From an uncultured Desulfovibrio sp. (GTDB lineage Bacteria; Desulfobacterota; Desulfovibrionia; Desulfovibrionales; Desulfovibrionaceae), in the NCBI GenBank assembly GCA_900546145.1, contig URBN01000010.1, positions 1 to 64,000 of the forward strand: 64,000 bases of DNA, in the 5' to 3' direction. How positions within the stretch are numbered: position 1 is the first letter of the stretch; each line of letters starts with the position of its first letter. A program made the position numbers and the translations under genes. This document shows positions 7,891 to 16,117 of this stretch, one piece after another. A model generated the notes under the pieces. It searched no databases. It was not told the origin of the DNA and worked only from the letters and a program-made list of their open reading frames with translations.

Positions 7891-8607
7891 AATAACAACC
7901 TCCACATCAATATAACTAATATAATGAAGCAGGAGGGAGAAAAGGTACCACCGGCCGGACTCCATGTTGTATCATCTCGTCGTACCGGCGCTCTCTTAAC
8001 TTCACAAAAGAAGATATGGCCGGGTGTTATTTTGTAAAGTGGTTTTTTATAAAAATTTTCTCTCCGGAAAAAGGAAAGCCCTTATTCCCAGAAAGGGAGT
8101 GACTCTCTGTGGCTGATGTGTATGCCGTCAAAGCGCAGGGTCCGATATTCTGACTGAGAATGCGGGGTGTGAGAAATTCACAGCAGACCGATGCACACTG
8201 CATCCGCACGAACAGGGAGAGACAGCAGGGGGCCGGTGATGCCAGTACAGCACGAGGCCGATGATGCCCTGGACATGCACTCTGTGTATTCGGAGAATGG
8301 CAGGAGGCTGAAGAGCTATGAAAAGACGGCAAAGGAAGAGCTGACGCCGGAAGGACTGGATTTCAGATTCGATAATACTTTTATTACTGTGAACTCCGGA
8401 TTTGGGACTTTCTGAAGGTGGCATTTTCCACATCTGCAACTCTCACGGGACTCACCAGCCCCTCGAGGGGCTGGTGAGGTGGGTCCAATAAACGATCGTT
8501 TAGTGGGTCCATTGAGCGATCGCTTGACACTTCACCGGGCGGGCCCCAAAAATGTGCGAAAAATTCTGGACGTTATCCGTTAGAGCCGCTGCCAATAGGA
8601 ATGGGAG
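7891..8607. other. Intergenic stretch with palindromic repeats, no clear gene
   Basis: About 700 bp. The small frames (for example plus 8191-8415) have no ribosome site or recognised domain. The right part carries the palindromes at 8451-8526, listed separately. Confidence 0.5.
8451..8526. repeat. Perfect 28-bp palindrome followed by two 24-bp tandem palindromic repeats
   Basis: Bases 8451-8478 are a perfect palindrome (CTCACCAGCCCCTC and its complement). Then GTGGGTCCA occurs at 8479 and again at 8503. Each copy is followed by a palindrome centred on CGATCG: TAAACGATCGTTTA at 8489-8502 and AGCGATCGCT at 8515-8524. The period is exactly 24 bp. Such multiple terminal repeats are seen at the ends of some insertion sequences, IS21-type among them, but no transposase is adjacent. 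It could equally be a protein-binding array. Confidence 0.5.
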
Positions 8608-10050
8608 TCAACTTCGGAATGCAGCAAGTTTGTTATAAAGGCAACTTCGCGCTATACCCAGTATTCTGGCTGCTCTGGACTTGTTGCCACCGCACTTCTC
8701 AAGCGTTTCCATGATAAGCCTGTGTTCGGCCTCGGAACGTATGCTTCTGAGCTTTTTACTCGTAACCGGGGACCAAGGTTCCTGGCTCCCGTCCTGCTCC
8801 ACCCGCGTATTTGATAAAAATTCGGCATCAGCCTTGGGAAAGAAGCGCTCAGGCAGGTGGCGCAGAGAAAGCTCTGTTTCTGAATCCTTCATGGAATACA
8901 GAGCATATGTGAGGATATTGCGTAGTTCGCGCACATTGCCCCGCCATGGATGGGTGCTGAAGAGAAAAAGCACTTCCTTGGAAATATGAAGGCTACCCGC
9001 ACGTTCAGGGCCAGCCAGATTATAGATGATGGAATAAGACAAGAGGGGAATGTCCGCAAGGCGTTCCCTCAGCGGCGGAACAATCAGATCGAACAGGTTC
9101 AGCCGATAGTACAGGTCTTCGCGGAAAAGCCCCTGCTGGACCATCTCCTCCAAATTTCTGTTCGTGGCTGAGACCAGACGAAAATCTACATGGCGCGGAG
9201 CAACAGCTCCCAGTTTTTTTACCTCATGATTCTCCAGTACACGCAACAGTTTAGCCTGGAGGGTCAGCGGCAGCTCTCCTATTTCATCAAGGAAAATAGT
9301 CCCCCCGTCTGCCATCTCAAACTGTCCCTGCTTGCCTGACGCCCTAGCTCCGGTAAATGCTCCTGGTTCATAACCAAACAGTTCTGACTCCATGAGATCA
9401 TGGGGAATAGCAGCACAGTTCACAGCCACAAAATTTCTGTCACGCCGTGAGCTAGCTGCATGAACAGCCTGCGCAACAAGATCTTTGCCTGTGCCATTTT
9501 CCCCCAGAATAAGCACAGGCTCATCGTGTTGGGCAAAACGTCTGCCTTTTTCCTTCAGAAGGCGCATAGAGGAGCTTTCCCCTACAATAGAATCAAACGT
9601 GACGATGTCCGTTGTCTGCCGGGGATTAAACGTCGTGGAGTAGGTGCTATAATGATCGAGCTCATCAATAATTGCCTGCATTTTATGGATTTTGTCCTTG
9701 AGCGGGGAAACTGAGATATTCTCCGTCATGCAACCGGCAACCTGCCCCTGCCTGTCCATAAGAGGCCAGCGGTATGTGACGCCATAAAGGCCATTGATCG
9801 TTACAGATGCGCAGGAATTTGCCTTCCCCGTCCTGAGCACCTCCATAATGCCCTGCCTTGCCGTGAGAAAAAAGCCGACCGCATCCAGACCGATACAGTC
9901 ATCTTTCAGGTGATACATTTTTTTATAGGTGGCATTGGCAAACATAAGTTTCGCCCTGGCATCGAATATGGCGATGCCGGAATGCAACGGGCTTAGTATT
10001 TCCCTGTTGACACCGATTGAAGCAAAAAAATCCTCGCTGGGCGATGCCAT
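8608..10050 (-). CDS. Sigma-54-dependent transcriptional activator (PAS - AAA+ - Fis-type HTH)
   Basis: 480 residues. ATG 10050 is preferred because GAGAGG lies 6 nt upstream; a GTG at 10068 would add six residues. A PAS-like sensor covers about residues 10-115 (IAIFDARAKLMFANATYKKMY). The AAA+ domain spans about 150-390 with Walker A GENGTGKD, the sigma-54 contact loop GAFTGA and Walker B GTIFLDEIGEL. The C-terminus is a Fis-type helix-turn-helix (GGNKSRAARILGIARSCLYNKL). It diverges from the glycyl-radical enzyme gene. Tandem 22-bp-spaced sites and a -24/-12-like promoter lie between them, so it very probably switches that cluster on. The PAS ligand is unknown. Confidence 0.96.
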   Translation of the reverse strand: MASPSEDFFASIGVNREILSPLHSGIAIFDARAKLMFANATYKKMYHLKDDCIGLDAVGFFLTARQGIMEVLRTGKANSCASVTINGLYGVTYRWPLMDRQGQVAGCMTENISVSPLKDKIHKMQAIIDELDHYSTYSTTFNPRQTTDIVTFDSIVGESSSMRLLKEKGRRFAQHDEPVLILGENGTGKDLVAQAVHAASSRRDRNFVAVNCAAIPHDLMESELFGYEPGAFTGARASGKQGQFEMADGGTIFLDEIGELPLTLQAKLLRVLENHEVKKLGAVAPRHVDFRLVSATNRNLEEMVQQGLFREDLYYRLNLFDLIVPPLRERLADIPLLSYSIIYNLAGPERAGSLHISKEVLFLFSTHPWRGNVRELRNILTYALYSMKDSETELSLRHLPERFFPKADAEFLSNTRVEQDGSQEPWSPVTSKKLRSIRSEAEHRLIMETLEKCGGNKSRAARILGIARSCLYNKLAAFRS

Positions 10051-10110
10051 TTTTTCCCTCTCAGGCACTTTGCAAATTTTTTCTGTTTTTTACAATCCAC
10101 ACCGACGATC

Positions 10111-10147
10111 TGTCCTAAAATAAGGATACCAGTGTCCTAAAATAAGG
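10111..10147. promoter_or_regulatory. Tandem upstream activator sites, two exact copies 22 bp apart
   Basis: TGTCCTAAAATAAGG occurs at 10111-10125 and again at 10133-10147, exactly 22 bp apart (two helical turns). The core CCTAAAATAAGG is a near-palindrome. A degenerate third copy sits in the same phase at 10155-10169 (8 of 15 matches). They lie 100-140 bp upstream of the sigma-54-like promoter, the usual distance for enhancer sites. The divergent activator is the likely binder. Confidence 0.75.
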
Positions 10148-10248
10148 TCAATTGTGTTCTTTTATTTGATTATTTTTGCAGAGCAACAAGCCAGTAGTTA
10201 TTTTATAACATATTGATATTAATATATATTTATTCATTATGTGAATAT

Positions 10249-10264
10249 TGGCACAATTCTTTCA
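10249..10264 (+). promoter_or_regulatory. Sigma-54-type promoter of the glycyl-radical enzyme cluster
   Basis: TGGCAC-AATTC-TTTCA matches the TGGCAC-N5-TTGCA consensus with correct spacing and one mismatch at the -12 G. It lies about 120 bp upstream of the GRE start and downstream of the tandem activator sites, opposite a sigma-54 activator gene. The -12 mismatch keeps confidence moderate. Confidence 0.6.
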
Positions 10265-10381
10265 TAAAGGAAGGGCAGAAAGCATGTTTCCTCTCCGGAT
10301 GCACCAGGCAACTGCCCGTCATGTATCTCGGCAGAAAGGAGCACACTACATCCCATAAATTTTTGAACAAAGGAGACTGCC

Positions 10382-12838
10382 ATGTTTACACCGGAAAAAA
10401 CTCCGGCTGCCCTTGCTACAGAAAAGGCAGGACACGGAATCTACGCCATCGACTGGCAGACGGCTGATGAGCGAATCCGCTACTGCAAGTCCATCGTGAC
10501 TGACACAAACCAGCAGATGGATCCCGAACGCCTCAGCATCCTCAAGGCTGTCTATGAAGAAAATCCCGGCGAAGAACCTGTCCTTATCCGAGCAAAACTC
10601 CTGGAACGCCTGCTACTCACTAAAAAGCTCTTTCTGGACGAAAATCCCGTCGTCGGCACCCTGACCAGCATCCGTTGCGGGCTCTACGCGTATCCCGAAT
10701 GGAGTTGTGACTGGATCAAGGACGAGATGAACATGGCGAAAATCTGTTCGCTCGGCGAAATCGTCATTCCCGATGAGACAAAGGGACTGATGATGAGCGT
10801 ATACAACCAGTGGAAGGGGCACACTGTCCGCGATACCGCCGATGACAACTATAAAAACCTGTACGGCGTCGATCCCAGAAAATATATCAAATCAGGCATG
10901 CTGTACGACGTTATGAACGTTTCTCTCGGCTCAGGATGTGCAAACTACAACATGATCCTGACTAAGGGTGCCCGCGGGGTTCTCGAAGAAGTCCATAAGA
11001 GCATGGAAAATCTCAAGAACGAGAGCGGGGACTATCACAAACTGGCTTTTCTGCAGGGCATCGAAATCGTGCTTCACGCCTTTGTCAAGTGGGCTCACCG
11101 CTACGCCGATCTCTGCGAGGAAACCGCAGCCGGGGAAAGAGATCCCAAGAAAAAGGCAGAGTTGCTGGAAACTGCTGGCATCTGCCGCTGGGTCCCCGAA
11201 AATCCCGCCCGTAACTTCCGTGAAGCCATACAGTCCTATTGGTTCTCCCATCTGCTAGTTGAAATCGAGCAAATGGGTTGTGCCAACTCTCCCGGCCGTT
11301 TTGGTCAGTTCATGTATCCCTTTTATAAGAGGGACATTGAGAAGGGGCGCATCACCCGCGAAGAAGCCAACAAGCTCACCTGCTTTCTCTTCATCCGGCA
11401 TACAGAACTTGGCACCTATTCCGGCATGGCACATCAGAAAGCTCTTTCCGGTCACACTGGTCAAACTATAGCTCTTGGAGGTCTGACTCCAGACGGCAAA
11501 GACGCCAGCAATGACTATGAAATGGTCATTATGGAAGTGCAGGCCAAGATGCAGAACATTCAGCCAACACTAGCCCTCTGGTATACCCCAATGATGGAGC
11601 CGGCCTATCTGATGAAAGCTGTCGACGTCGTACGTACCGGCTGTGGTCAGCCCCAATTTATGAACACATCCGTTGCCGTAGCGCGCAATCTTCTCCATTT
11701 TGGGAAACAGGGCATCACAATCGAAGACGCCCGCAATGTGGCCAACTTTGGATGCGTGGCCAGTGGCGTTGCGGAAAGGGGTTCTTACATCGCAGGCGAG
11801 GACGCCATCTGTCTGGCCAAGTTCGTGGAACTGGCTCTGTATAACGGCTGGGATCCTACCACAAAGCAACAGCTTGGTCCAAAAACCGGAGACGCAACCA
11901 CGTTTACTGCGTTCGAGGATCTTTACGCCGCTGTTCTCAAACAGATGGATGCCGGTCTGCGCGTACAGCGCAGGCACTCCAACCTGTCCACAGCCGCCCA
12001 TGAAAAAATCGTACCCAGCATCTTCCGCTCTGCCCTGCACGACGGTTGTATCGAAAGCGGGCTGACAGAGGAAGCGGGCGGTGAAATGTATCCCCAGGGC
12101 ATGGCCATTGTTTCCACAGTGGTCGACGCGGGCAATGCCCTGCATGCTATCAACGACCTTGTCTTCAAAAAGAAAAGCTTCTCCATCGCTGAACTGCTCA
12201 AGGCGCTGGAGGCGAACTGGGTCGGGTTCGAAGGTATGCAGAAGATGATCCTCAGTGTTCCCAAGTACGGAAATGATGATGCAGAAAGCGATGCCTACGT
12301 ACAGCGGCTCTACAAGGATTTCGGACGGATCTACAAAGCCTGCGGACCGGATTACTTTGGCAACGAAGCGCATCCTGACGCTTATTCCCTGTCGTTCCAT
12401 AACCTTTATGGCTCCATCATGAATGCCTTCCCCAACGGTCGGAAGAAGGGCATTGCCTTCACCGATGGCAGCGTATCGGCAACGCCCGGCACAGATGTCG
12501 AAGGCGCCACAGCCCTGATAAAGTCTGCAGCCCAGGCCCTCGACACAACGTGGTTCATTTCCAACCACTTCAACATGAAGTTCCTTCCCTCTGCTCTTGA
12601 AGGATCCAAGGGGGCCCGCGCCCTTATCAACCTCATCAAGACCTACTTTGACTGGGGGGGCAGCCATATTCAGTTTAACTGCGTTTCACGCGAAACACTT
12701 GTTGATGCCAAGGTTCACCCCGAAAAGCATAAGGATCTTGTAGTCCGCGTCGCCGGATTCTCAGCCTACTTTACCCGCCTTGATGCCGGCGTGCAGGATG
12801 AAATCATCAAACGTACTGAATACAGGGAACCTGCCTAA
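10382..12838 (+). CDS. Glycyl-radical enzyme of unknown substrate, GCVA active-site variant
   Basis: 818 residues, AAGGAG upstream. The layout is that of the PFL/diol-dehydratase superfamily. The radical glycine is Gly792 (RVAGFSAYF), near the C-terminus as expected. The thiyl cysteine is Cys458, in NFGCVASG. Eliminases and decarboxylases of this family (CutC, glycerol dehydratase, hydroxyproline dehydratase, sulfite-lyases, HPA decarboxylase) carry GCxE, with Glu as base. Here that position is Ala460, so those assignments are unsafe. The two-cysteine pair of pyruvate formate-lyase is also absent. Cytoplasmic, strictly anaerobic. The activase, a selenoprotein and a transporter follow on the same strand. 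No microcompartment shell genes are nearby. Function open. Confidence 0.95.
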   Translation: MFTPEKTPAALATEKAGHGIYAIDWQTADERIRYCKSIVTDTNQQMDPERLSILKAVYEENPGEEPVLIRAKLLERLLLTKKLFLDENPVVGTLTSIRCGLYAYPEWSCDWIKDEMNMAKICSLGEIVIPDETKGLMMSVYNQWKGHTVRDTADDNYKNLYGVDPRKYIKSGMLYDVMNVSLGSGCANYNMILTKGARGVLEEVHKSMENLKNESGDYHKLAFLQGIEIVLHAFVKWAHRYADLCEETAAGERDPKKKAELLETAGICRWVPENPARNFREAIQSYWFSHLLVEIEQMGCANSPGRFGQFMYPFYKRDIEKGRITREEANKLTCFLFIRHTELGTYSGMAHQKALSGHTGQTIALGGLTPDGKDASNDYEMVIMEVQAKMQNIQPTLALWYTPMMEPAYLMKAVDVVRTGCGQPQFMNTSVAVARNLLHFGKQGITIEDARNVANFGCVASGVAERGSYIAGEDAICLAKFVELALYNGWDPTTKQQLGPKTGDATTFTAFEDLYAAVLKQMDAGLRVQRRHSNLSTAAHEKIVPSIFRSALHDGCIESGLTEEAGGEMYPQGMAIVSTVVDAGNALHAINDLVFKKKSFSIAELLKALEANWVGFEGMQKMILSVPKYGNDDAESDAYVQRLYKDFGRIYKACGPDYFGNEAHPDAYSLSFHNLYGSIMNAFPNGRKKGIAFTDGSVSATPGTDVEGATALIKSAAQALDTTWFISNHFNMKFLPSALEGSKGARALINLIKTYFDWGGSHIQFNCVSRETLVDAKVHPEKHKDLVVRVAGFSAYFTRLDAGVQDEIIKRTEYREPA

Positions 12839-12844
12839 CTCCAC

Positions 12845-12872
12845 GGCGGGCGGAATCCTCCATCCGCCCGCC
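12845..12872 (+). terminator. Strong intercistronic hairpin between the GRE and its activase
   Basis: A perfect 10-bp stem (GGCGGGCGGA / TCCGCCCGCC) with an 8-nt loop starts 7 nt after the GRE stop. A pyrimidine-rich but not U-only tract follows. It is likely a partial terminator or an mRNA-stabilising end that keeps the GRE in excess over its activase. Confidence 0.6.
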
Positions 12873-12911
12873 TTCTCTCCTTTCATTTCATGTCAGAGGA
12901 GGTATGTCGAT

Positions 12912-13811
12912 ATGGCAACAAAAGGAATACTTTACAATATTCAGAGGATGTCCCTTCATGATGGTCCGGGGTTGCGCACCACCGTGTTCTTCAAGGGATG
13001 CCCCCTACGCTGCATCTGGTGCAGCAATCCTGAATCCCAGTCAGCGGTCCCCCAGCTCATGTACTTTGCGGATTTGTGCTCCGGATGTGGTCATTGCGCC
13101 GCAATATGTACCCACGGCGCTGTCCTGGAAAGAGAGCACCGTTTCCCACGCGATTTCTCTCGCTGCGTTGGCTGCGGTGCCTGTGCCGCAGAATGCCCCA
13201 CCACAGCGGCCAGCATGTCGGGGCGCGAATACGAAGTTGAGGAAGTCATGGAGATCATCCGAAGAGATGCCTCGTTCTACAGCAACTCTGACGGCGGCAT
13301 CACGTTTGGCGGCGGGGAATGTACCATGCAGGGCGATTTTCTTACGGAACTTCTCACTGCCTGCCTGAACGAAGGTCTGCATACCTGCTTAGACACCTGT
13401 GGCCAGACAGATCCGGTTCTGTTCCAGCGCCTCCTTGAAATGGCCGATCTCTTTCTGTTTGATGTCAAGCACATGAACAGCGTCCAACACAAAAGACTCA
13501 CTGGTGTAGGAAATGAGCGCATTCTGGGCAATCTCAGAGCCGCGCTTGAGCACTACCCGGAAAAAATCCGAATCCGTATACCTCTCATGCCGGGACTGAA
13601 CGACTCAGAAGAAAACATCACAGCCCTGGCTGCTTTTCTGAAACAATACGGCGTGCATCATGTGGATATTCTCCCTTGCCATTTCTTTGGAAAAAACAAG
13701 TACGCCGCGCTCGGGAGGCCGCAGCCATCTGTCCGCGAATACACACCTGACGAACTGCACGATGTACTCAGGCGTTTTGCTGCTCACAATCTGGAAGCAG
13801 AAATCGAATAG
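12912..13811 (+). CDS. Glycyl-radical enzyme activating enzyme (radical SAM)
   Basis: 299 residues. The start at 12912 has GAGGAGG 9 nt upstream; an in-frame extension to 12780 overlaps the GRE. The radical-SAM cluster motif is CPLRCIWC (CxxxCxxC) near residue 28. Two ferredoxin-like clusters follow at about 50-100 (CSGCGHCAAIC and CVGCGACAAEC), as in activases of the diol-dehydratase/HPAD/BSS type but not of PFL. GGGECTMQ is the SAM-binding GGE-type segment. It abstracts H from Gly792 of the upstream GRE. The selenoprotein starts 17 nt downstream. Confidence 0.95.
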   Translation: MATKGILYNIQRMSLHDGPGLRTTVFFKGCPLRCIWCSNPESQSAVPQLMYFADLCSGCGHCAAICTHGAVLEREHRFPRDFSRCVGCGACAAECPTTAASMSGREYEVEEVMEIIRRDASFYSNSDGGITFGGGECTMQGDFLTELLTACLNEGLHTCLDTCGQTDPVLFQRLLEMADLFLFDVKHMNSVQHKRLTGVGNERILGNLRAALEHYPEKIRIRIPLMPGLNDSEENITALAAFLKQYGVHHVDILPCHFFGKNKYAALGRPQPSVREYTPDELHDVLRRFAAHNLEAEIE

Positions 13812-13828
13812 GAAGCGGGATATTTTCC

Positions 13829-14110
13829 ATGCTGACAGTAAAAACTGAACAATATGTTCTGGACAAGCTGGCCGAACTGCTGAAGGACGAAGCCCCCGGA
13901 TCTGGCATACGTTTGGCAGAATATACCTGCGGCGGCTGAAACGCAAACACCATGCTCGGCCCGAGCATTGATAAACCTGACAGAGCAACCGATCTCACGA
14001 CAACGGTTTCTCATGTCACCTTCATTGTGAGCAAACAGCTCGCTGCAAAATATGGTGAATATTTTGAATTAAAATTTGAAAACAGACGTCTAACCGTAAA
14101 TAAGGTCTAA
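13829..14110 (+). CDS. HesB-like selenoprotein, UGA at 13937-13939 read as selenocysteine
   Basis: 93 residues if the in-frame TGA at codon 37 is read as Sec. It starts MLTVKTEQYVLDKLAELL. The key motif is TCGGU at residues 33-37. After the TGA the frame stays open for 56 codons with protein-like sequence (DKPDRATDLTTTVSHVTF, KYGEYFELKFENRRL), matching the HesB-like selenoprotein family. The C-terminal CxC of IscA-type carriers is missing, so it is probably not a normal Fe-S carrier. A hairpin fitting the bacterial SECIS rules lies 12 nt after the TGA. It sits between the activase (17 nt) and the MFS gene (3 nt). A conventional gene caller would miss or split it. Confidence 0.85.
13952..13968 (+). 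promoter_or_regulatory. SECIS hairpin for selenocysteine insertion
   Basis: ATGCTCG-GCC-CGAGCAT forms a perfect 7-bp stem with a 3-nt loop starting in G. The loop begins 20 nt after the TGA. Published bacterial SECIS rules ask for a loop of 3-14 nt, a G in its first two positions and a UGA-to-loop distance of 16-37 nt; all are met. Confidence 0.8.
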
Positions 14111-14113
14111 ACT

Positions 14114-15421
14114 ATGAGAGCAACCCTTGATACAGCCCGCCTCTCAGGCAATCCTAGCAGAAACAGCATAGCTAGTGATACCGCATATCGCCGCAAACGA
14201 ATACTCCTCTTCCTGACCATCTCAATAGGGTATCTGATCGTCTTTTTTCATCGGGTCGCCCCAGCAATCATGGGGCCAGTCATAGCTAAGGAACTGGGCC
14301 TTTTTGCCACAGATCTGGGTATCATGTCGTCTATGTATTTCTGGGCCCAAGCGCTAGGCTGCATTCCAGCTGGCCTGCTCTGCGACATTCTTGGCCCCAG
14401 AAAAATCATTGCTGCGGGGCTGATCTGCGCTGCGGCCGGCACTGCCGTTTTCGTTATGGCCGGCGGAGTGCCCACCCTAGCTCTTGGCCGTTTCATCATT
14501 GGCCTTAGCGTCAGCGTGGTCTTCATCGGTGCAATGAAAATTTTCTCAGACTGGTTCTTCCCAAACGAACTGGCAACGTGCTCCGGTGTATTGCTTGCTG
14601 TTGGCAACATCGGGGCCCTGCTCTCCACCTCACCGCTCATTTGGCTCATCAATCAGACCGGCTGGCGCAACGCCTTTTGGATAATTGCCGTCTACACACT
14701 GTTCGCCGGCCTTTTGGGCTGGACTGTCCTGCGCAACAAACCCGAAGAGTGCGGTTTCCTTCCTGTATCCTCCGGATCGCAGGAAACGGCCTCCATGCGA
14801 ACTGCCCTGAAGGCCGTATTCTCAACCAAAAATTTCTATCTCATTGCACTAGCCAGCACTCTCTATTACGGGACCCTGATGACAGTGGGCGGACTCTGGG
14901 CCGGCCCTTACTTACAGGATGTCTACGGTCTGAGCAAAGGTATGGCTTCGTCCATCGTCATGTGCTTTACTGTAGGCATGATCCTGGGCTGCCCCATCAG
15001 TGGATGGCTCTCTGACAAAATTATACGTTCCCGTAAAAAAGTTCTGCTGCTGGGCATCGCAATGCACACACTGATGTACATTCCCCTGGCCTTCTTCACA
15101 GCCACATTCTCCTCTCCCGCTCTCCTTTGTATCATTTTCGGCCTGTTCGGCATGACCGGCGGATTTTTCGTTGTCTGCTTTGCCTGCACCAAAGAAACGA
15201 CAAAATCCAGCTATGCGGCGACGGCCGTTGGCGGAACAAATATGGGCATTGCCTTGGGCGCGGCGTTCTTCCAGTATGTCTGCGGCCTGATTATTGACTC
15301 CTACGGCAAAACCGGCGGTGTCTACGAAGCGGAGGCCTACGCGAGCGCCTTCAGGCTCTGCATGTGCATGATGGCTTTGAGCGCTGTTTTTATGCTTTTT
15401 TTCAAAGAAAAAGCCCATTAG
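14114..15421 (+). CDS. MFS transporter of the glycyl-radical enzyme cluster
   Basis: 435 residues with about 12 hydrophobic segments. The MFS loop-2/3 signature is present at about residues 95-105 (GLLCDILGPRKIIAAG), and the second half repeats it weakly (GWLSDKIIRSRKKVLLLG). The protein begins with a 30-residue hydrophilic tail, then LFLTISIGYLIVFFHRVAPAIMGP. Inner membrane. It starts 3 nt after the selenoprotein stop, so it is translationally linked to it. It probably imports the GRE substrate or exports its product; organic anions are common for this branch, but the substrate cannot be read from the sequence. Confidence 0.92.
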   Translation: MRATLDTARLSGNPSRNSIASDTAYRRKRILLFLTISIGYLIVFFHRVAPAIMGPVIAKELGLFATDLGIMSSMYFWAQALGCIPAGLLCDILGPRKIIAAGLICAAAGTAVFVMAGGVPTLALGRFIIGLSVSVVFIGAMKIFSDWFFPNELATCSGVLLAVGNIGALLSTSPLIWLINQTGWRNAFWIIAVYTLFAGLLGWTVLRNKPEECGFLPVSSGSQETASMRTALKAVFSTKNFYLIALASTLYYGTLMTVGGLWAGPYLQDVYGLSKGMASSIVMCFTVGMILGCPISGWLSDKIIRSRKKVLLLGIAMHTLMYIPLAFFTATFSSPALLCIIFGLFGMTGGFFVVCFACTKETTKSSYAATAVGGTNMGIALGAAFFQYVCGLIIDSYGKTGGVYEAEAYASAFRLCMCMMALSAVFMLFFKEKAH

Positions 15422-15454
15422 CAACGCTCCGTTCGTATAGATTTCGGGCTCATT

Positions 15455-15490
15455 TTAGCCGGTTGTGTCTATGAATTCACGACCGGCTAA
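15455..15490 (+). terminator. Hairpin terminator after the MFS gene
   Basis: A 13-bp stem with one G-U pair (TTAGCCGGTTGTG / CACGACCGGCTAA) and a 10-nt loop is followed by TGTTTTGTCTT. The U tract is interrupted, so termination may be partial and the next gene may still be read through. Confidence 0.65.
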
Positions 15491-15543
15491 TGTTTTGTCT
15501 TCAGCAAATCCGACTTTTTACATTTAGAAAGGAAGGTATACTC

Positions 15544-16032
15544 ATGTCTGGCACTTTCCCCGCCCGTGCGGCACAGAAAGCCCTCGCCCTATTCAAAAAT
15601 GATCTGAACTGTGCTGAATCAGTTTTTAAGGCTCTTCTCCTAGAGAACGGCAAAACGTGCCCGCTGGAACTCCTCCGAACGGCTTCTGCGTTCGGCAGAG
15701 GTATGGGAGAGGCCGGATGTTGCTGCGGCGCCCTCGTGGGGGGAGAGATGGCCATCGGCTTCTTTTTCGGTAGGTCTGAAGACGTTGGTCCATGTCCGGA
15801 CGTGTGCGCTGCAGCAGCGAAACAGCTCCATGACCGCTTCGTCAGTTTCAATCACGGATCCTGTTGCCGTGTGTTGCACCGTGGCTTGGCTTACGACACC
15901 CCAGAACAGTTCAAAGCCTGTGCACAGAGGTCTGCGGAAGCCGCCAGAATAGCCGCTGAAGTCATCCTTGAGACGGATTCGGCAAAAAAGACTAGAATCC
16001 ATGTAGAACAAAATTCCGTGGCAAGAAGTTGA
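15544..16032 (+). CDS. C_GCAxxG_C_C family redox protein
   Basis: 162 residues from ATG 15544, with GGAAGG upstream. It carries the family signature: NCAESV near residue 22, AGCCCGALVGG near 58, then CPDVC and a late HGSCCRVL. The family has conserved cysteines and is thought to bind metal or act in redox chemistry; no reaction is established. Here the motif is enriched (CCC instead of one Cys). It lies about 120 bp after the MFS gene beyond a leaky-looking terminator, on the same strand, so it may be part of the GRE cluster. The C-terminal ~25 residues are hydrophilic. Confidence 0.85.
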   Translation: MSGTFPARAAQKALALFKNDLNCAESVFKALLLENGKTCPLELLRTASAFGRGMGEAGCCCGALVGGEMAIGFFFGRSEDVGPCPDVCAAAAKQLHDRFVSFNHGSCCRVLHRGLAYDTPEQFKACAQRSAEAARIAAEVILETDSAKKTRIHVEQNSVARS

Positions 16033-16117
16033 GCCATGGGAGCTCTCTCGGTATGTTTGGAATTACAAAAAAACACCGTGCCTCAGATCTTCCCCTACTT
16101 AGAATCGACAAAAATCT

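Noticed and set aside
10382..12838. Naming the GRE as choline TMA-lyase, isethionate sulfite-lyase or HPA decarboxylase
   Set aside because: The GCxE motif shared by those enzymes is GCVA here, and the typical partner genes are missing.
13937..13939. TGA as a true stop giving a 36-residue peptide
   Set aside because: The frame continues with family-like sequence and a SECIS-type hairpin follows at the right distance.
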